DNA from: Lachnospira pectinoschiza
Lineage (GTDB): Bacteria; Bacillota; Clostridia; Lachnospirales; Lachnospiraceae
Assembly (NCBI RefSeq): GCF_020564355.1
Contig: NZ_JAJCRR010000001.1
Location: 372,001-436,000 of the forward strand
Reading direction: 5' to 3'
Length of the DNA: 64,000 bases
Shown: one piece after another, positions 23,814 to 33,026 of the stretch
Layout of the letters: every line of letters begins with the position of its first letter
Position numbering within the stretch: position 1 is the first letter of the stretch
Notes under the pieces: model-generated
The model's database searches: none
What the model was told of the DNA's origin: nothing
What the model saw: only the letters and a program-made list of their open reading frames with translations
Program-made: the position numbers and the translations under genes

Positions 23814-25175
23814 ATGATAAGCACAGCAATTAAAGGCACAGACACAGCTTCAGGCATTGATTTAACACAGCTTTCGTCAGCAGGTAAGTCCGGTGGTGCA
23901 AGTTTTCAGAAGATTATGTCAAAGTCCCTGTCTTCTAATGTCAATAATAAGGCATCGCAGAATATGGTACAGACAAAGACTGCATCAGGTATGAAAAGCA
24001 CTTCCACACAGCAGAATACAAAACAGGTATCCGCACAGGACGATACAGCAGCTTCTACCGCAAAGAAAACGTCTGACAACACCCAGTCTACGTTATCTGA
24101 CAACAGTGACAAGCTGACAGATGCAGGTGAAAAAATCAAAGACTTTTTAAAGGAAAAGCTGGGTGTGACAGATGAAGAATTTGAAAAGGCTATGGCTGAT
24201 CTTGGGCTTTGCATGCAGGATTTACTTCAGCCGGCAAATCTTACGGATTTAGTCGTAGAACTGACCGGTGTGGAAGATGCAGTTGCAATTATTACAAATG
24301 CAGGATTGTCAGAAACCCTGACTGATGTGATTGATTATGCAAAGCAGCTGGTTTCAGATGTGCAGGCAGGACGCGAACTGACACCGGTTCCGGCAGAAGC
24401 AGTACAGACTGTGGATACAGCGCAGGCTGATACGCAGGAAAATACAGTTGCCATGGCAGCACCGGTTGCAAAGGAAATACAGCCGCAGGAAGAAGCACAG
24501 GATAATACGGCAGCTGAAAGCACAGCAGTTCTTGAAGATGTATTAAAGTCGAAGCTGACACTGGAAGGAGCAGAGAATAAGACCTCTGATTCCGGTACAG
24601 GAAAACAGGAAAATGCACAGACCCAGACAAAGGCAGAAGCGGTGAATGAAATCGCAGGAAACCTTTCGCAGAACATCCAGGATGTTTTTGCCAATGCAGT
24701 ACAGGAAGCAGCACAGGTAAATCCTGTTGAGGTTGTTCGTCAGGTCGTCGATGCCGTAAAGGTAATTCAGAAAGAATCGTTACAGAGTATTGAAGTTCAG
24801 TTAAATCCTGAAAATCTCGGTAAACTTCACATTACGGTTTCAGCAAGAAACGGAGTGCTGACAGCAGAGATTGCAACACAGAACGAGCAGGTAAAACGTG
24901 CAGTGGAAAGCCAGATGAGCATGCTAAAAGAAAATCTGGAAAGTCAGGGCATCAAAGTTGATGCAGTTGAAATTACTGTACAGAGCCATGCATTTGAAGG
25001 CGGACAGAATCTTCAGGGAAACAATTCCCAGCAGGAAAAAGCCGGTAAAGAAGGAAAACGTCATCTGGATTTAAGCAGCTTAGACGAACTCTCAGATGAT
25101 GAATTGTCTGAGGACGAAGCGGCAGCAAAAAATGCAGTAATGAATGAAAACAGCAGTGTAGAATACACCGCGTAA
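23814..25175 (+). CDS. fliK: Flagellar hook-length control protein FliK
   Basis: From ATG 23814 it has 453 residues; AAAGGAGG at 23799-23806 is the ribosome binding site, which rules out the in-frame TTG at 23796. The first two thirds is low-complexity, rich in Ser, Thr, Gln and Ala, as expected for the molecular ruler. The conserved hook-domain core SIEVQLNPENLGKLHITVS lies near residues 324-342, followed by RAVESQMSMLKENLESQGI. The tail is Asp/Glu-rich. FliK sets hook length and switches export specificity at FlhB. Confidence 0.9.
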   Translation: MISTAIKGTDTASGIDLTQLSSAGKSGGASFQKIMSKSLSSNVNNKASQNMVQTKTASGMKSTSTQQNTKQVSAQDDTAASTAKKTSDNTQSTLSDNSDKLTDAGEKIKDFLKEKLGVTDEEFEKAMADLGLCMQDLLQPANLTDLVVELTGVEDAVAIITNAGLSETLTDVIDYAKQLVSDVQAGRELTPVPAEAVQTVDTAQADTQENTVAMAAPVAKEIQPQEEAQDNTAAESTAVLEDVLKSKLTLEGAENKTSDSGTGKQENAQTQTKAEAVNEIAGNLSQNIQDVFANAVQEAAQVNPVEVVRQVVDAVKVIQKESLQSIEVQLNPENLGKLHITVSARNGVLTAEIATQNEQVKRAVESQMSMLKENLESQGIKVDAVEITVQSHAFEGGQNLQGNNSQQEKAGKEGKRHLDLSSLDELSDDELSEDEAAAKNAVMNENSSVEYTA

Positions 25176-25192
25176 AAGAAAGGAGTGTTTCA

Positions 25193-25741
25193 ATGATCTG
25201 GTCTAATGTAACAACTACAAACGGAACAACATCATCAACGACAGAGAGTACAACTATCAGTTCAAAGTCAACGAAGGAAAAAGATGCTAAAGAATCCAGC
25301 ACACTGGACGTCAATGATTTCTTAAGCCTTCTGGTAACGGAAATGCAGTATCAGGATCCGCTTGAACCGACAGACAACTCACAGTATATTGCACAGATGG
25401 CAACGTTCTCACAGGTTGAAGCGACCAAAGAAATGTTAGATACGGCAACACGCCAGACAGCTTCAAATCTTGTAGGAAAGACCGTTATTATGACAACGGA
25501 TTTGAATAAAGACGGTTATATTGCAGGAAAGGTAGATTACTGGGAAGTTATCAGCAATAAGATTTATCTTGGTATTGACGGCAAGCTTTATGACATTGAC
25601 GACTTAGATACCGTTATGGATGATGACTATTATAAGAAGTGGAATAAGAATGATTCAACAACAGATACTTCGAATAAGTCCGACAGTTCATCATCAGATA
25701 CATCATCTGATAAAAGTGACACAACGGGTAAGACAGAATAG
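25193..25741 (+). CDS. flgD: Flagellar hook assembly scaffold FlgD
   Basis: This 182-residue protein has the FlgD N-terminal motif VNDFLSLLVTEMQYQDPLEP and SQYIAQMATFSQVEATKEM at about residues 40-82. The C-terminal half is short (LVGKTVIMTTDLNKDGYIAG) and ends in a Ser/Asp/Lys-rich tail, so the FlgD Ig-type domains are reduced, as is common in Firmicutes. FlgD caps the growing hook. AAAGGAG precedes ATG 25193. Confidence 0.92.
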   Translation: MIWSNVTTTNGTTSSTTESTTISSKSTKEKDAKESSTLDVNDFLSLLVTEMQYQDPLEPTDNSQYIAQMATFSQVEATKEMLDTATRQTASNLVGKTVIMTTDLNKDGYIAGKVDYWEVISNKIYLGIDGKLYDIDDLDTVMDDDYYKKWNKNDSTTDTSNKSDSSSSDTSSDKSDTTGKTE

Positions 25742-25770
25742 TTCAAAGAAGAATTAAGGAAGTGAAGATT

Positions 25771-26196
25771 ATGATGAACCATATCGTAACCGGAGGCTTT
25801 TCTTCTATTGAACAGGCAACCGGAAAGTTTGGGGGAAAAAGGAGTTTAACCAACAATACGGGGACAGCCGCAACATCTTCTTTTGGTGAAATACTACAGC
25901 AGAAAAAAAGTATTGAAGCAGCGGTAGATGAAACTCAGTCCACATCATTACGTTTTTCAAAGCACGCAGGGGAACGGCTCACACAAAGAGATATCCAGCT
26001 GACCAGTGAGCAGATGATGCGGTTAGAGGAAGGCACACAGCGCGCCGGAGAAAAGGGAATTAAGGAATCCCTGGTGCTGTTAGACAACATGGCATTCATT
26101 GTGAATACACAGAATAAGACAGTGATTACTGCTATGTGTCAGAATTCCGGTGAGGAAAATATCTATACAAATATTGATGGGGCAATTGTTATCTAG
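25771..26196 (+). CDS. Flagellar operon protein, TIGR02530 family
   Basis: This 141-residue protein has a disordered start and a conserved middle LRFSKHAGERLTQRDIQLTSEQ, then LVLLDNMAFIVNTQNKTVIT. That is the TIGR02530 flagellar-operon family found between flgD and flgE in Firmicutes. Its function is not established; a hook assembly role is inferred from position. AAGGAAG supports ATG 25771 over the GTG at 25762. Confidence 0.82.
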   Translation: MMNHIVTGGFSSIEQATGKFGGKRSLTNNTGTAATSSFGEILQQKKSIEAAVDETQSTSLRFSKHAGERLTQRDIQLTSEQMMRLEEGTQRAGEKGIKESLVLLDNMAFIVNTQNKTVITAMCQNSGEENIYTNIDGAIVI

Positions 26197-26282
26197 CTGG
26201 ACCGCAAGGAAGCGATTATTCCGGAATGACAGAAGGAATAAAAATAACTGTCTTCATCATCAGATTATGGAGGGCGAAAGCT

Positions 26283-27614
26283 ATGATGAGATCAATGTTC
26301 TCTGCTGTGTCAGGTTTAAAGGCACATCAGACAAAAATGGATGTTATCGGTAATAATATTGCCAACGTAAATACGGTAGCATTCAAATCACAGTCTGTTA
26401 CATTTAGTGATGTATACTATCAGACAACACAGACCGCAACAGGACCAAATACCAAAACAGGAGCAGGCGGTACGAACCCAATGCAGATTGGTACAGGTTC
26501 TTCAGTAGCAAGTATTTCTACAGCCATTACAACACAGGGTGCTCCTGAAAGAACAGATAGCCCATACGATTTACAGATTTCAGGAGATGCATTCTTTATT
26601 GTAAATAATCAGGGTAACACTTACTTTACAAGAGCCGGAAACTTTAAGCTGGATGAAGAAGGTGCGTTAGTTACAAGCGAAGGCGCCAATGTCATGGGCT
26701 GGCAGGTGGATAAAGATGGTGTTGTACAGAAAGACCTTGTTTCTGCATTACACGTTACAAGTTCAGATTTTACATATACAGCACCGGAACGTACAACCGG
26801 CATTACAGCAAAGGGAAATGTAAAGGCTTCTGATACAGGCTTAAATTCATTTACATTTAACTTCTATGATTCATTGGGAAATTCCTACCAGGGAACAATT
26901 TCTTTACAGTACAGTGCAGATACCAGTGATGCCTCCATTGCACGTTATACTGCAACAGGCGGAAGTATTTCTATCAACGGAAAGCCGACAACCCTTACAA
27001 TGGCATTAGATCCGGCAGAATTCCAGTTTAATGCAACAACGGGTGCTGCAATTACCGATGCCATGCAGGCGATGACAATTACAATTACAGATAATGACGG
27101 TACAAACAACATTGCAAATATCGGTGTCAACAACGGTGGTAACTCATCTACACTGACATTAGACGCCTCCTCTCTTACAATGTATGCAGATGATACGGAT
27201 ATCAACTGCAGCCGTGGTCTTGGAACGAATAAGACAGGTGCCGGTAAAGCAGTCGGTACAATGTCTTCTGTTGGTATTGACCAGTACGGAAAGATTGTTG
27301 CAAGTTATACCAACGGTGATATAAAGACAATCGGTCAGATTGCCGTTACAACATTTTCTAACCCGGCAGGTCTTGAAAAGGTTGGTGATAACCTGTATGC
27401 AGCAACTATGAATTCTGGTTTGTTTAACGGAATCGGACAGGATGTTTCCGAAACAGACGGATCAATTACATCCGGTTATCTGGAAATGTCTAACGTAGAT
27501 CTTTCACAGGAATTTACCAATATGATTACCACACAGAGAGGTTATCAGGCAAATTCAAGAATTATTACAGTTTCAGATACTTTACTCGAAGAGTTAATTA
27601 ACTTAAAGAGATAA
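26283..27614 (+). CDS. flgE: Flagellar hook protein FlgE
   Basis: From ATG 26283, with GGAGGG at 26269-26274, it has 444 residues. The N terminus MFSAVSGLKAHQTKMDVIGN with NNIANVNTVAFKS and the C terminus FTNMITTQRGYQANSRIITV are the coiled hook-core motifs. Between them lie the Thr/Ala/Asn-rich D1 and D2 domains. It polymerises into the hook. The track of in-frame sequence before 26283 has no ribosome binding site. A hairpin follows, and the next genes have a candidate promoter. Confidence 0.94.
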   Translation: MMRSMFSAVSGLKAHQTKMDVIGNNIANVNTVAFKSQSVTFSDVYYQTTQTATGPNTKTGAGGTNPMQIGTGSSVASISTAITTQGAPERTDSPYDLQISGDAFFIVNNQGNTYFTRAGNFKLDEEGALVTSEGANVMGWQVDKDGVVQKDLVSALHVTSSDFTYTAPERTTGITAKGNVKASDTGLNSFTFNFYDSLGNSYQGTISLQYSADTSDASIARYTATGGSISINGKPTTLTMALDPAEFQFNATTGAAITDAMQAMTITITDNDGTNNIANIGVNNGGNSSTLTLDASSLTMYADDTDINCSRGLGTNKTGAGKAVGTMSSVGIDQYGKIVASYTNGDIKTIGQIAVTTFSNPAGLEKVGDNLYAATMNSGLFNGIGQDVSETDGSITSGYLEMSNVDLSQEFTNMITTQRGYQANSRIITVSDTLLEELINLKR

Positions 27615-27628
27615 TTAAAAGTTCATAT

Positions 27629-27666
27629 GGAGGAGCGTGATAGAAGGAATTTTATCACGCCTCTCC
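27629..27666 (+). terminator. Hairpin after flgE
   Basis: The arms 27629-27642 and 27653-27666 pair at 12 of 14 positions (GGAG and GCGTGATA with TATCACGC and CTCC). No T-run follows, so it may be a partial terminator or an RNA-stability element in the flgE-flbD gap of about 236 nt. Confidence 0.5.
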
Positions 27667-27742
27667 AAAACATTGGAATCATATTTGAAATGAAAATTAG
27701 TTGCAGAAATTTACAAAAAAAGTGGAAAATTTCACTATTTTG

Positions 27743-27771
27743 TTGCAATCATGCCATAATAGTGTTTTAAT
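27743..27771 (+). promoter_or_regulatory. Candidate promoter upstream of flbD-motAB
   Basis: TTGCAA (27743-27748) and TTTAAT (27766-27771) are separated by 17 nt in the AT-rich gap after the flgE hairpin. The -10 box is weak. The rest of this gap shows only an imperfect palindrome GTGGAAAATTTCAC just upstream. Confidence 0.35.
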
Positions 27772-27850
27772 ATAAATAGTCTGAGTAACAGGGGAATTGT
27801 ACTCTACTAAAAGAAAAAATGGAGGTATTAGGCTTGGGAGGTGGAAAAGT

Positions 27851-28051
27851 GTGATTGATGTAACGCGGATTAATAATACCCGGTTTGTTCTGAATTGTGA
27901 CCTGATTCAGACCGTGGAAGAAACTCCGGATACAGTGATTACCTTGACAACAGGAACGAAGTATGTTGTGAAAGAAAGCTGTGAAGAAATTAAAAAAAAG
28001 GTTTTGGAATATAAAAGAAGTATTATTAGTGTACTTAACGAAAATATGTAG
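27851..28051 (+). CDS. flbD: FlbD family flagellar protein (SwrD-like)
   Basis: This 66-residue protein from GTG 27851 has GGGAGGTGG just upstream. It reads as the FlbD family: IDVTRINNTRFVLNCDLIQT, then a TPDTVITLTTGTKYVVKES stretch. In Bacillus the homologue SwrD increases motor torque and lies in the same operon segment. It comes directly before motA and motB here, which fits a stator-related role. Confidence 0.88.
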   Translation: MIDVTRINNTRFVLNCDLIQTVEETPDTVITLTTGTKYVVKESCEEIKKKVLEYKRSIISVLNENM

Positions 28052-28069
28052 AAATGGAAGGTGTTAACT

Positions 28070-28876
28070 GTGGATTTAGCGACACTTGTAGGACTTGTCC
28101 TTGGTTTTGTAATGATTATCTTCGGAATTGTTTCCAGTGCCAGTTTTGCGGCAATTACGGAGAGCTTTATTGATTTACCGTCAATTATTATTACTATTGG
28201 TGGTACAATTTCATGTTTGATTACGTCTTATACATTCAAAGACTTAATTACATATTTAAAGGGTGCTGGTATTGCATTTAAGGATCCGAAGCTGGATCAT
28301 GGCGCAGTAATTTCGAAAATTATTGAATTATCTAATGTGGCCAGAAAAGAAGGTCTTCTTGCACTGGAAGAAGTAGCAAGTAATCTTGAAGATGAATTTA
28401 TGAAAAAAGGTATTCTTCTGATTGTCGATGGTACGGAACCGGAGCTGGTAAGAGGCATTCTTGAAACAGAGCTTGCAAACATGGATGACCGTCACAGAAA
28501 AGTATCCGGATTTTTTGATTACATGGCTGCGATGGGTCCTGCATGGGGTATGATTGGTACACTGATTGGTCTTGTAAACATGCTTGCCAAGCTTGATGAT
28601 ATTTCAACAGTAGGACCAAACATGGCGGTAGCCTTAATTACTACTTTATACGGTTCTATTATTGCAAACTGGTTTGCAACTCCGGTTTCCAATAAATTAA
28701 AACTGATTAACAATAATGAATATCAGATGAAAGAAATCGTCATTGAAGGTCTATTATCTATTCAGGCAGGTGAAAACCCTCGTGTTATTGAAGAAAAGTT
28801 AAAGTCATTCTTAGCACCGGGCTCAAGACAGCTTCAGGGTGAAGGCGAAGGTGGAAATGCTGGAGGTGAAGCTTAA
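28070..28876 (+). CDS. motA: Flagellar stator protein MotA
   Basis: From GTG 28070, with GGAAGGTG upstream, it has about 268 residues. Four membrane segments, the conserved cytosolic loop with ELANMDDRHRKVSGFFDYMA, and the last two segments around MAALGPAWGMIGTLIGLVNM-type sequence and VALITTLYGSIIANW define MotA. It forms the ion channel with MotB and pushes on FliG. Its stop overlaps the motB start (TAATG). Confidence 0.94.
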   Translation: MDLATLVGLVLGFVMIIFGIVSSASFAAITESFIDLPSIIITIGGTISCLITSYTFKDLITYLKGAGIAFKDPKLDHGAVISKIIELSNVARKEGLLALEEVASNLEDEFMKKGILLIVDGTEPELVRGILETELANMDDRHRKVSGFFDYMAAMGPAWGMIGTLIGLVNMLAKLDDISTVGPNMAVALITTLYGSIIANWFATPVSNKLKLINNNEYQMKEIVIEGLLSIQAGENPRVIEEKLKSFLAPGSRQLQGEGEGGNAGGEA

Positions 28877-29694
28877 TGGCAAAAAAAAGAGCAGAGGACG
28901 CACCACCGTCCTTATTGTGGAAGGATACATTCAGTGATTTAATGAATCTTTTGCTTTGCTTTTTCGTATTGTTGTTCTCTATGTCGACTGTTGATGCGGA
29001 TAAATTTCAGGAACTTGCGGCTTCTTTAGCTTCTGCATTCAGTGTGCTTCCATCAGGAGGTTCAACGATTAAATCCGACGGCATCTTAGTCGGAAGCGGT
29101 GCCAGCCAGTTAAATGAGCTGAGTGATTACTATAATAATATGGGTATGAACAGTGAAGGCGATGTTGAACTGGATAAAGAGAGTAATACAGTAGATGTAG
29201 CGTATGAAAAAGTACAGGAAGAAGGGCTTGAACAGTCTGAAAAGATGGCAGATACCATACAGGCAGCATTGGATATGTCTAATGTAGATTCTTCCCAGGT
29301 TGAAATTACAACCACCAGTCAGTACGTTATGCTGAGCTTAAGCAGCGGAATTTTGTTTGATTCCGGTAAAGCGGACTTAAAGGCAGAAGCAATTTCGGTT
29401 GTAGATAAGGTTGCAGATGCTGTTAAGATTTATGATGACAATACCATTTCAATTGAAGGACATACCGATAATGTTCCGCAGAATACGGCACAGTACCCGG
29501 ATAATATGGTGCTGTCAATGTACAGGGCATATTCTGTATATACATATTTTGTAGATACAAAGGGATTTAATGTCAACAGTATTTCATCAACAGGACGTGG
29601 TGAGGCTGTTCCGGTTGCTTCAAATGCGACAGCAGAAGGAAGGGCACAGAACAGACGCGTTGAGATTAAGATATATAATATGCTCAATAGTTAG
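28876..29694 (+). CDS. motB: Flagellar stator protein MotB
   Basis: This 272-residue protein has one membrane segment (about 21-38) with the ion-carrying Asp21 in FSDLMNLLLCFFVLLFS, a linker, and a C-terminal OmpA-like peptidoglycan-binding domain (IEGHTDNVP near residues 194-202; SISSTGRGEAVPVASNAT). MotB anchors the stator to the wall. Its coupling with motA is translational (TAATG). Confidence 0.94.
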   Translation: MAKKRAEDAPPSLLWKDTFSDLMNLLLCFFVLLFSMSTVDADKFQELAASLASAFSVLPSGGSTIKSDGILVGSGASQLNELSDYYNNMGMNSEGDVELDKESNTVDVAYEKVQEEGLEQSEKMADTIQAALDMSNVDSSQVEITTTSQYVMLSLSSGILFDSGKADLKAEAISVVDKVADAVKIYDDNTISIEGHTDNVPQNTAQYPDNMVLSMYRAYSVYTYFVDTKGFNVNSISSTGRGEAVPVASNATAEGRAQNRRVEIKIYNMLNS

Positions 29695-29734
29695 TAGCAG
29701 CATAATATATAAATGATATTTAGGAGGAAGAGTA

Positions 29735-30262
29735 ATGAAAAAGAGTATGCTGAATGTGATTACATTAGCGTTAGTACTTATTAATCTTATTTTGACAGTG
29801 TTGCTGACTTTTTCACTTGTTTCAACAAATAATAAGACCAATAATTTGATAACAAAAGTTGCTCAGATTATCGATTTGGATATTGGTGAAACAACCGTTA
29901 AAGATGACACCACTTCTGCGGGTGCAAATATCGCTGATATTGCATATGTAGATGTTAAGAATAATGACAGTACAGATATTACTGTATCATATACGGATGG
30001 CGGTAAAACGCATTATGCTGTATTAAATGTTACAGTAGGCTTTAATACAAAGGCAAAAGACTATGAAGAAAAAAAGTCCAGCCTTGAAAACAGCATGAAA
30101 GTAGTTGTCAGTCAGGTAAACACAGAAGCATTAAAGTATTCTTACAGTGAATTAAATGCAAATAAGGCAACAGTAGAAAGCAATCTGCTTAGTTATTTAA
30201 GAGATTTATTCCAGACAGATTCTATCACATCTGTCACATTGACTAAGATGGTTGTATCGTAA
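29735..30262 (+). CDS. fliL: Flagellar basal-body protein FliL
   Basis: This 175-residue protein has an N-terminal membrane segment (about 6-28) and an extracytoplasmic domain that ends with a FliL-like helix (LLSYLRDLFQTDSITSVTL). Overall identity to FliL is low, but position between motB and fliM and topology agree. FliL supports the stator. TAGGAGGAAG precedes ATG 29735. Confidence 0.82.
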   Translation: MKKSMLNVITLALVLINLILTVLLTFSLVSTNNKTNNLITKVAQIIDLDIGETTVKDDTTSAGANIADIAYVDVKNNDSTDITVSYTDGGKTHYAVLNVTVGFNTKAKDYEEKKSSLENSMKVVVSQVNTEALKYSYSELNANKATVESNLLSYLRDLFQTDSITSVTLTKMVVS

Positions 30263-30301
30263 TGATAGAAATAAGAAAATAAGACAAAGGAGGTGAGGAA
30301 G

Positions 30302-31285
30302 ATGGGAGAGGTCTTATCCCAGGATGAGATTGATAACCTCTTGAAAGCTTTAAGCACAGGTGAGTTAGATGCTGATGAGATGAAAAACACGGATGAACGC
30401 CAGGTCAAAGATTATGATTTTGCACGTCCGGCAAAATTCTCAAAAGAACATTTAAGAACACTTGAGATTATATTTGAACATTTTGGAAGACTTTTAGCAA
30501 CCAATCTTCCTGCATATCTTCGTAAATCTGTTAGTGTAGATGTGGTGAATTCGGAAGTTGTTATTTATTCAGAATTTTCCAATGCATTGTCCAATCCAGT
30601 TTTGCTTGGTGTAGTTGGAATGGATCCTTTAATGGGGAACGTTATTATGGAGATGGCATCCAATCTTGGGTTTGCAATTGTAGACAGACTCTTGGGCGGT
30701 GTTGGAAATTCTCTGGAAAAAGAAAGGGATTTTTCAGAAATTGAATTATCAATATTAGAGAGAGTATTTACAATCTGTGTGAATCTGCTTCATGAACCGT
30801 GGGAAAACGTAGTAGAGATTACACCGCGTCTGAACCGGATTGAAACGAATTCTCAGTTTGCACAGATTATATCGCCAAGTGAAACGATAGCGATTGTTAC
30901 CATCAATTTAAAGATTGGTGATGTGGAAGGATTGATGAACATCTGTCTTCCATATACAACATTAGAACCGGTTATGGATAAGCTGAATACGAAGTACTGG
31001 TTCTCAACAATGAAAGAAAAAGACAGTAACTCCTATGAAGCTGCGATTGAAAATATTATTGACAATGCACTGATTCCAATGAAAGCAGTTCTTGGTACAA
31101 GTAAGATTAATGTACAAGACTTTGTAAATCTCCAGCTGGGAGATGTTATCAGACTGGATAGAAAGGTCGATGACGAATTGGAAGTTTACGTGGGCAATAT
31201 TAAAAAATTCAAAGCTTTGCCGGGGTATTCAGATAATAAGTATGCAGTAAGAGTTACAGAAATTTTGAGAGAGGAGAGTGAGTAA
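30302..31285 (+). CDS. fliM: Flagellar motor switch protein FliM
   Basis: From ATG 30302, with AAAGGAGGTGA upstream, it has 327 residues. It has the N-terminal CheY-P binding peptide (VLSQDEIDNLLKAL), the CheC-like middle domain and a C-terminal SpoA domain (VQDFVNLQLGDVIRLDRKVD). The N-terminal DFARPAKFSKEHLRTLEIIF stretch is typical. FliM transmits the chemotaxis signal to the rotor. Confidence 0.96.
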   Translation: MGEVLSQDEIDNLLKALSTGELDADEMKNTDERQVKDYDFARPAKFSKEHLRTLEIIFEHFGRLLATNLPAYLRKSVSVDVVNSEVVIYSEFSNALSNPVLLGVVGMDPLMGNVIMEMASNLGFAIVDRLLGGVGNSLEKERDFSEIELSILERVFTICVNLLHEPWENVVEITPRLNRIETNSQFAQIISPSETIAIVTINLKIGDVEGLMNICLPYTTLEPVMDKLNTKYWFSTMKEKDSNSYEAAIENIIDNALIPMKAVLGTSKINVQDFVNLQLGDVIRLDRKVDDELEVYVGNIKKFKALPGYSDNKYAVRVTEILREESE

Positions 31286-31287
31286 GA

Positions 31288-32544
31288 ATGGATGGCATGC
31301 TGTCACAAGAAGAAATTAATGCACTGCTCAATGGCATGGGCGGTGAAGATGCAGCACAGGATACAGCAGCAGATACAGCAGCAGATACAGCAGCACCACA
31401 GACGGAGGACTTTACACTTGCTGACTCAGATAAAGATGCAGTTGGTGAAATATCCAATATCAGTATGGGAACTGCAGCAACGACATTGAGTTCCTTGTTA
31501 AATCAGAAAGTAAATATTACAACACCGAAGGTTTCTGTTTCTTCATGGGATGATCTTGCAGAAAGATATGACAGACCATGTGTAATGATGCAGATTTCTT
31601 ATAAAGAAGGTATTGATGGCAATAATGTGCTTATTTTAAAGGAAAACGATGTTAAGATTATTACCGACCTTATGATGGGAGGTGCGGGGGAAGTTGATGA
31701 CTCCGAGCCGCTCAGCGAACTGCATTTAAGCGCAATTGGTGAGGCAATGAATCAGATGATGGGTTCTGCCGCAACATCAATGTCTTCAATGTTTAACAGA
31801 AAGATTGATATCAGTCCGCCAACAGCCAATGTGATTGAAACTTATTCTGACACAAGTATGGATACCATTCCGGACTTTTTGAAAAATAAGTTTGTATTAG
31901 TTGCATTCAGAATGCAGATTGGTGATTTGATCGATAGTGAAATTATGCAGCTCTATCCGATTGATTTTGCAAAGGAACTTTTAAAGATGTTTACAGCACC
32001 GGACGATGGTACGGTAGCACCACAGGTCGGCGGAGGAACAGCAAGTTCAGCTGCATCAGCAGAAGTACCGTCAGCAGCACAGCAGATGTCAGCACCACAG
32101 CCGGCACCTGTACCACAGCCGGCACCTGTACCACAGCAGGCACAGCCGATGGGATATGGACAGCCAATGCAGCAGATGCCGCCGATGGGATACGGACAGC
32201 CAATGGGCTATGCCCAGCCTGCCGGATACGCACCACAGCCGAATGTCAATGTACAGCCGGCAACATTCCAACCGTTCTCTGGCGATTTGAATGCAATTAC
32301 ACAGCAGGAAAACATTGATTTGATTAAGGATGTACCATTAGAGGTAACTGTTGAGTTGGGAAGAACGTCAAAATCAATCAAGGATATTCTTGAATTTGCA
32401 CCGGGTACGATTGTAGAACTGAATAAGATTGCAGGCGAGCCGATAGACATTCTTGTGAATGGTAAAAATGTCGCAAAGGGTGAGGTTGTTGTTATCGAGG
32501 AAAGCTTCGGTGTACGTATTACGGAGATTATTAAAGACAGATAA
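31288..32544 (+). CDS. fliY: Flagellar motor switch phosphatase FliY
   Basis: This 418-residue protein has three parts: an N-terminal CheY-binding-type peptide (MLSQEEINALLNGM), a CheC-like phosphatase domain (about 45-235; GEISNISMGTAATTLSSLL and SAIGEAMNQMMGSAATSMSS), and a C-terminal SpoA/FliN domain (about 335-418). A Pro/Gln/Met/Gly-rich linker (about 245-325) has QPAPVP and GYGQPM repeats. FliY dephosphorylates CheY-P at the switch and fills the FliN role. The repeat-rich linker makes it longer than Bacillus FliY (378). Confidence 0.94.
   Translation: MDGMLSQEEINALLNGMGGEDAAQDTAADTAADTAAPQTEDFTLADSDKDAVGEISNISMGTAATTLSSLLNQKVNITTPKVSVSSWDDLAERYDRPCVMMQISYKEGIDGNNVLILKENDVKIITDLMMGGAGEVDDSEPLSELHLSAIGEAMNQMMGSAATSMSSMFNRKIDISPPTANVIETYSDTSMDTIPDFLKNKFVLVAFRMQIGDLIDSEIMQLYPIDFAKELLKMFTAPDDGTVAPQVGGGTASSAASAEVPSAAQQMSAPQPAPVPQPAPVPQQAQPMGYGQPMQQMPPMGYGQPMGYAQPAGYAPQPNVNVQPATFQPFSGDLNAITQQENIDLIKDVPLEVTVELGRTSKSIKDILEFAPGTIVELNKIAGEPIDILVNGKNVAKGEVVVIEESFGVRITEIIKDR
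31360..31395 (+). repeat. Three copies of a 12-nt tandem repeat in fliY
   Basis: GATACAGCAGCA occurs three times without a gap and encodes DTAA units between the CheY-binding peptide and the CheC-like domain. Copy changes would keep frame. Confidence 0.9.
32101..32136 (+). repeat. Two copies of an 18-nt tandem repeat in the fliY linker
   Basis: CCGGCACCTGTACCACAG occurs twice in perfect tandem, encoding PAPVPQ units in the Pro-rich linker. GYGQPM-coding repeats follow further on. Confidence 0.9.
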
Positions 32545-32663
32545 AAACAGATGTTTATAAAATCGACATAAAATTTAAAAAAATAGTATGCAATTTTATG
32601 GTGATGATGTATAATAAACATGTTAAAAAGTAAATATCATTATAGTTAGATAGGAGATTATTT

Positions 32664-33026
32664 ATGGCAAAGAATATTTTAATTTGCGATGATGCCGCAT
32701 TTATGAGAATGATGATCAAAGATATTCTTACAAAGAATGGATATAATATTGTAGGGGAAGCAGAGAATGGTGCTAAAGCAGTGGAAAAGTATGCTGAATT
32801 GAAGCCGGATCTTGTTTTAATGGATATTACTATGCCGGAAATGGATGGTATTGAAGCTTTAAAGAAAATTAAAGCGGCAGATGCAAACGCTTCCATTATC
32901 ATGTGTTCAGCAATGGGTCAGCAGGCAATGGTTATCGAATCCATTCAGTCAGGTGCTAAAGACTTTATTGTAAAGCCTTTCCAGGCAGACCGTGTTCTTG
33001 AAGCTGTTCAGAAAGTTGTAGGATAA
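32664..33026 (+). CDS. cheY: Chemotaxis response regulator CheY
   Basis: This 120-residue single receiver domain has the acidic pair CDD (9-10), phospho-acceptor Asp54 (VLMDITMPEMDG) and Lys in DFIVKPFQ near residue 104. CheY-P binds FliM/FliY to control motor direction. AGGAG precedes ATG 32664. Its stop overlaps the fliO start (TAATG). Confidence 0.96.
   Translation: MAKNILICDDAAFMRMMIKDILTKNGYNIVGEAENGAKAVEKYAELKPDLVLMDITMPEMDGIEALKKIKAADANASIIMCSAMGQQAMVIESIQSGAKDFIVKPFQADRVLEAVQKVVG

Noticed and set aside
24292..24714. Long open frames on the minus strand, for example within fliK, fliG, pepP and polC
   Set aside because: They lie opposite strongly supported + strand genes, have biased shadow composition (rich in Leu, Ser, His or Cys), and have no ribosome binding sites or family motifs.
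31360..31395. CRISPR-like array from short direct repeats in fliY
   Set aside because: The repeats are contiguous 12-nt coding units without spacers.
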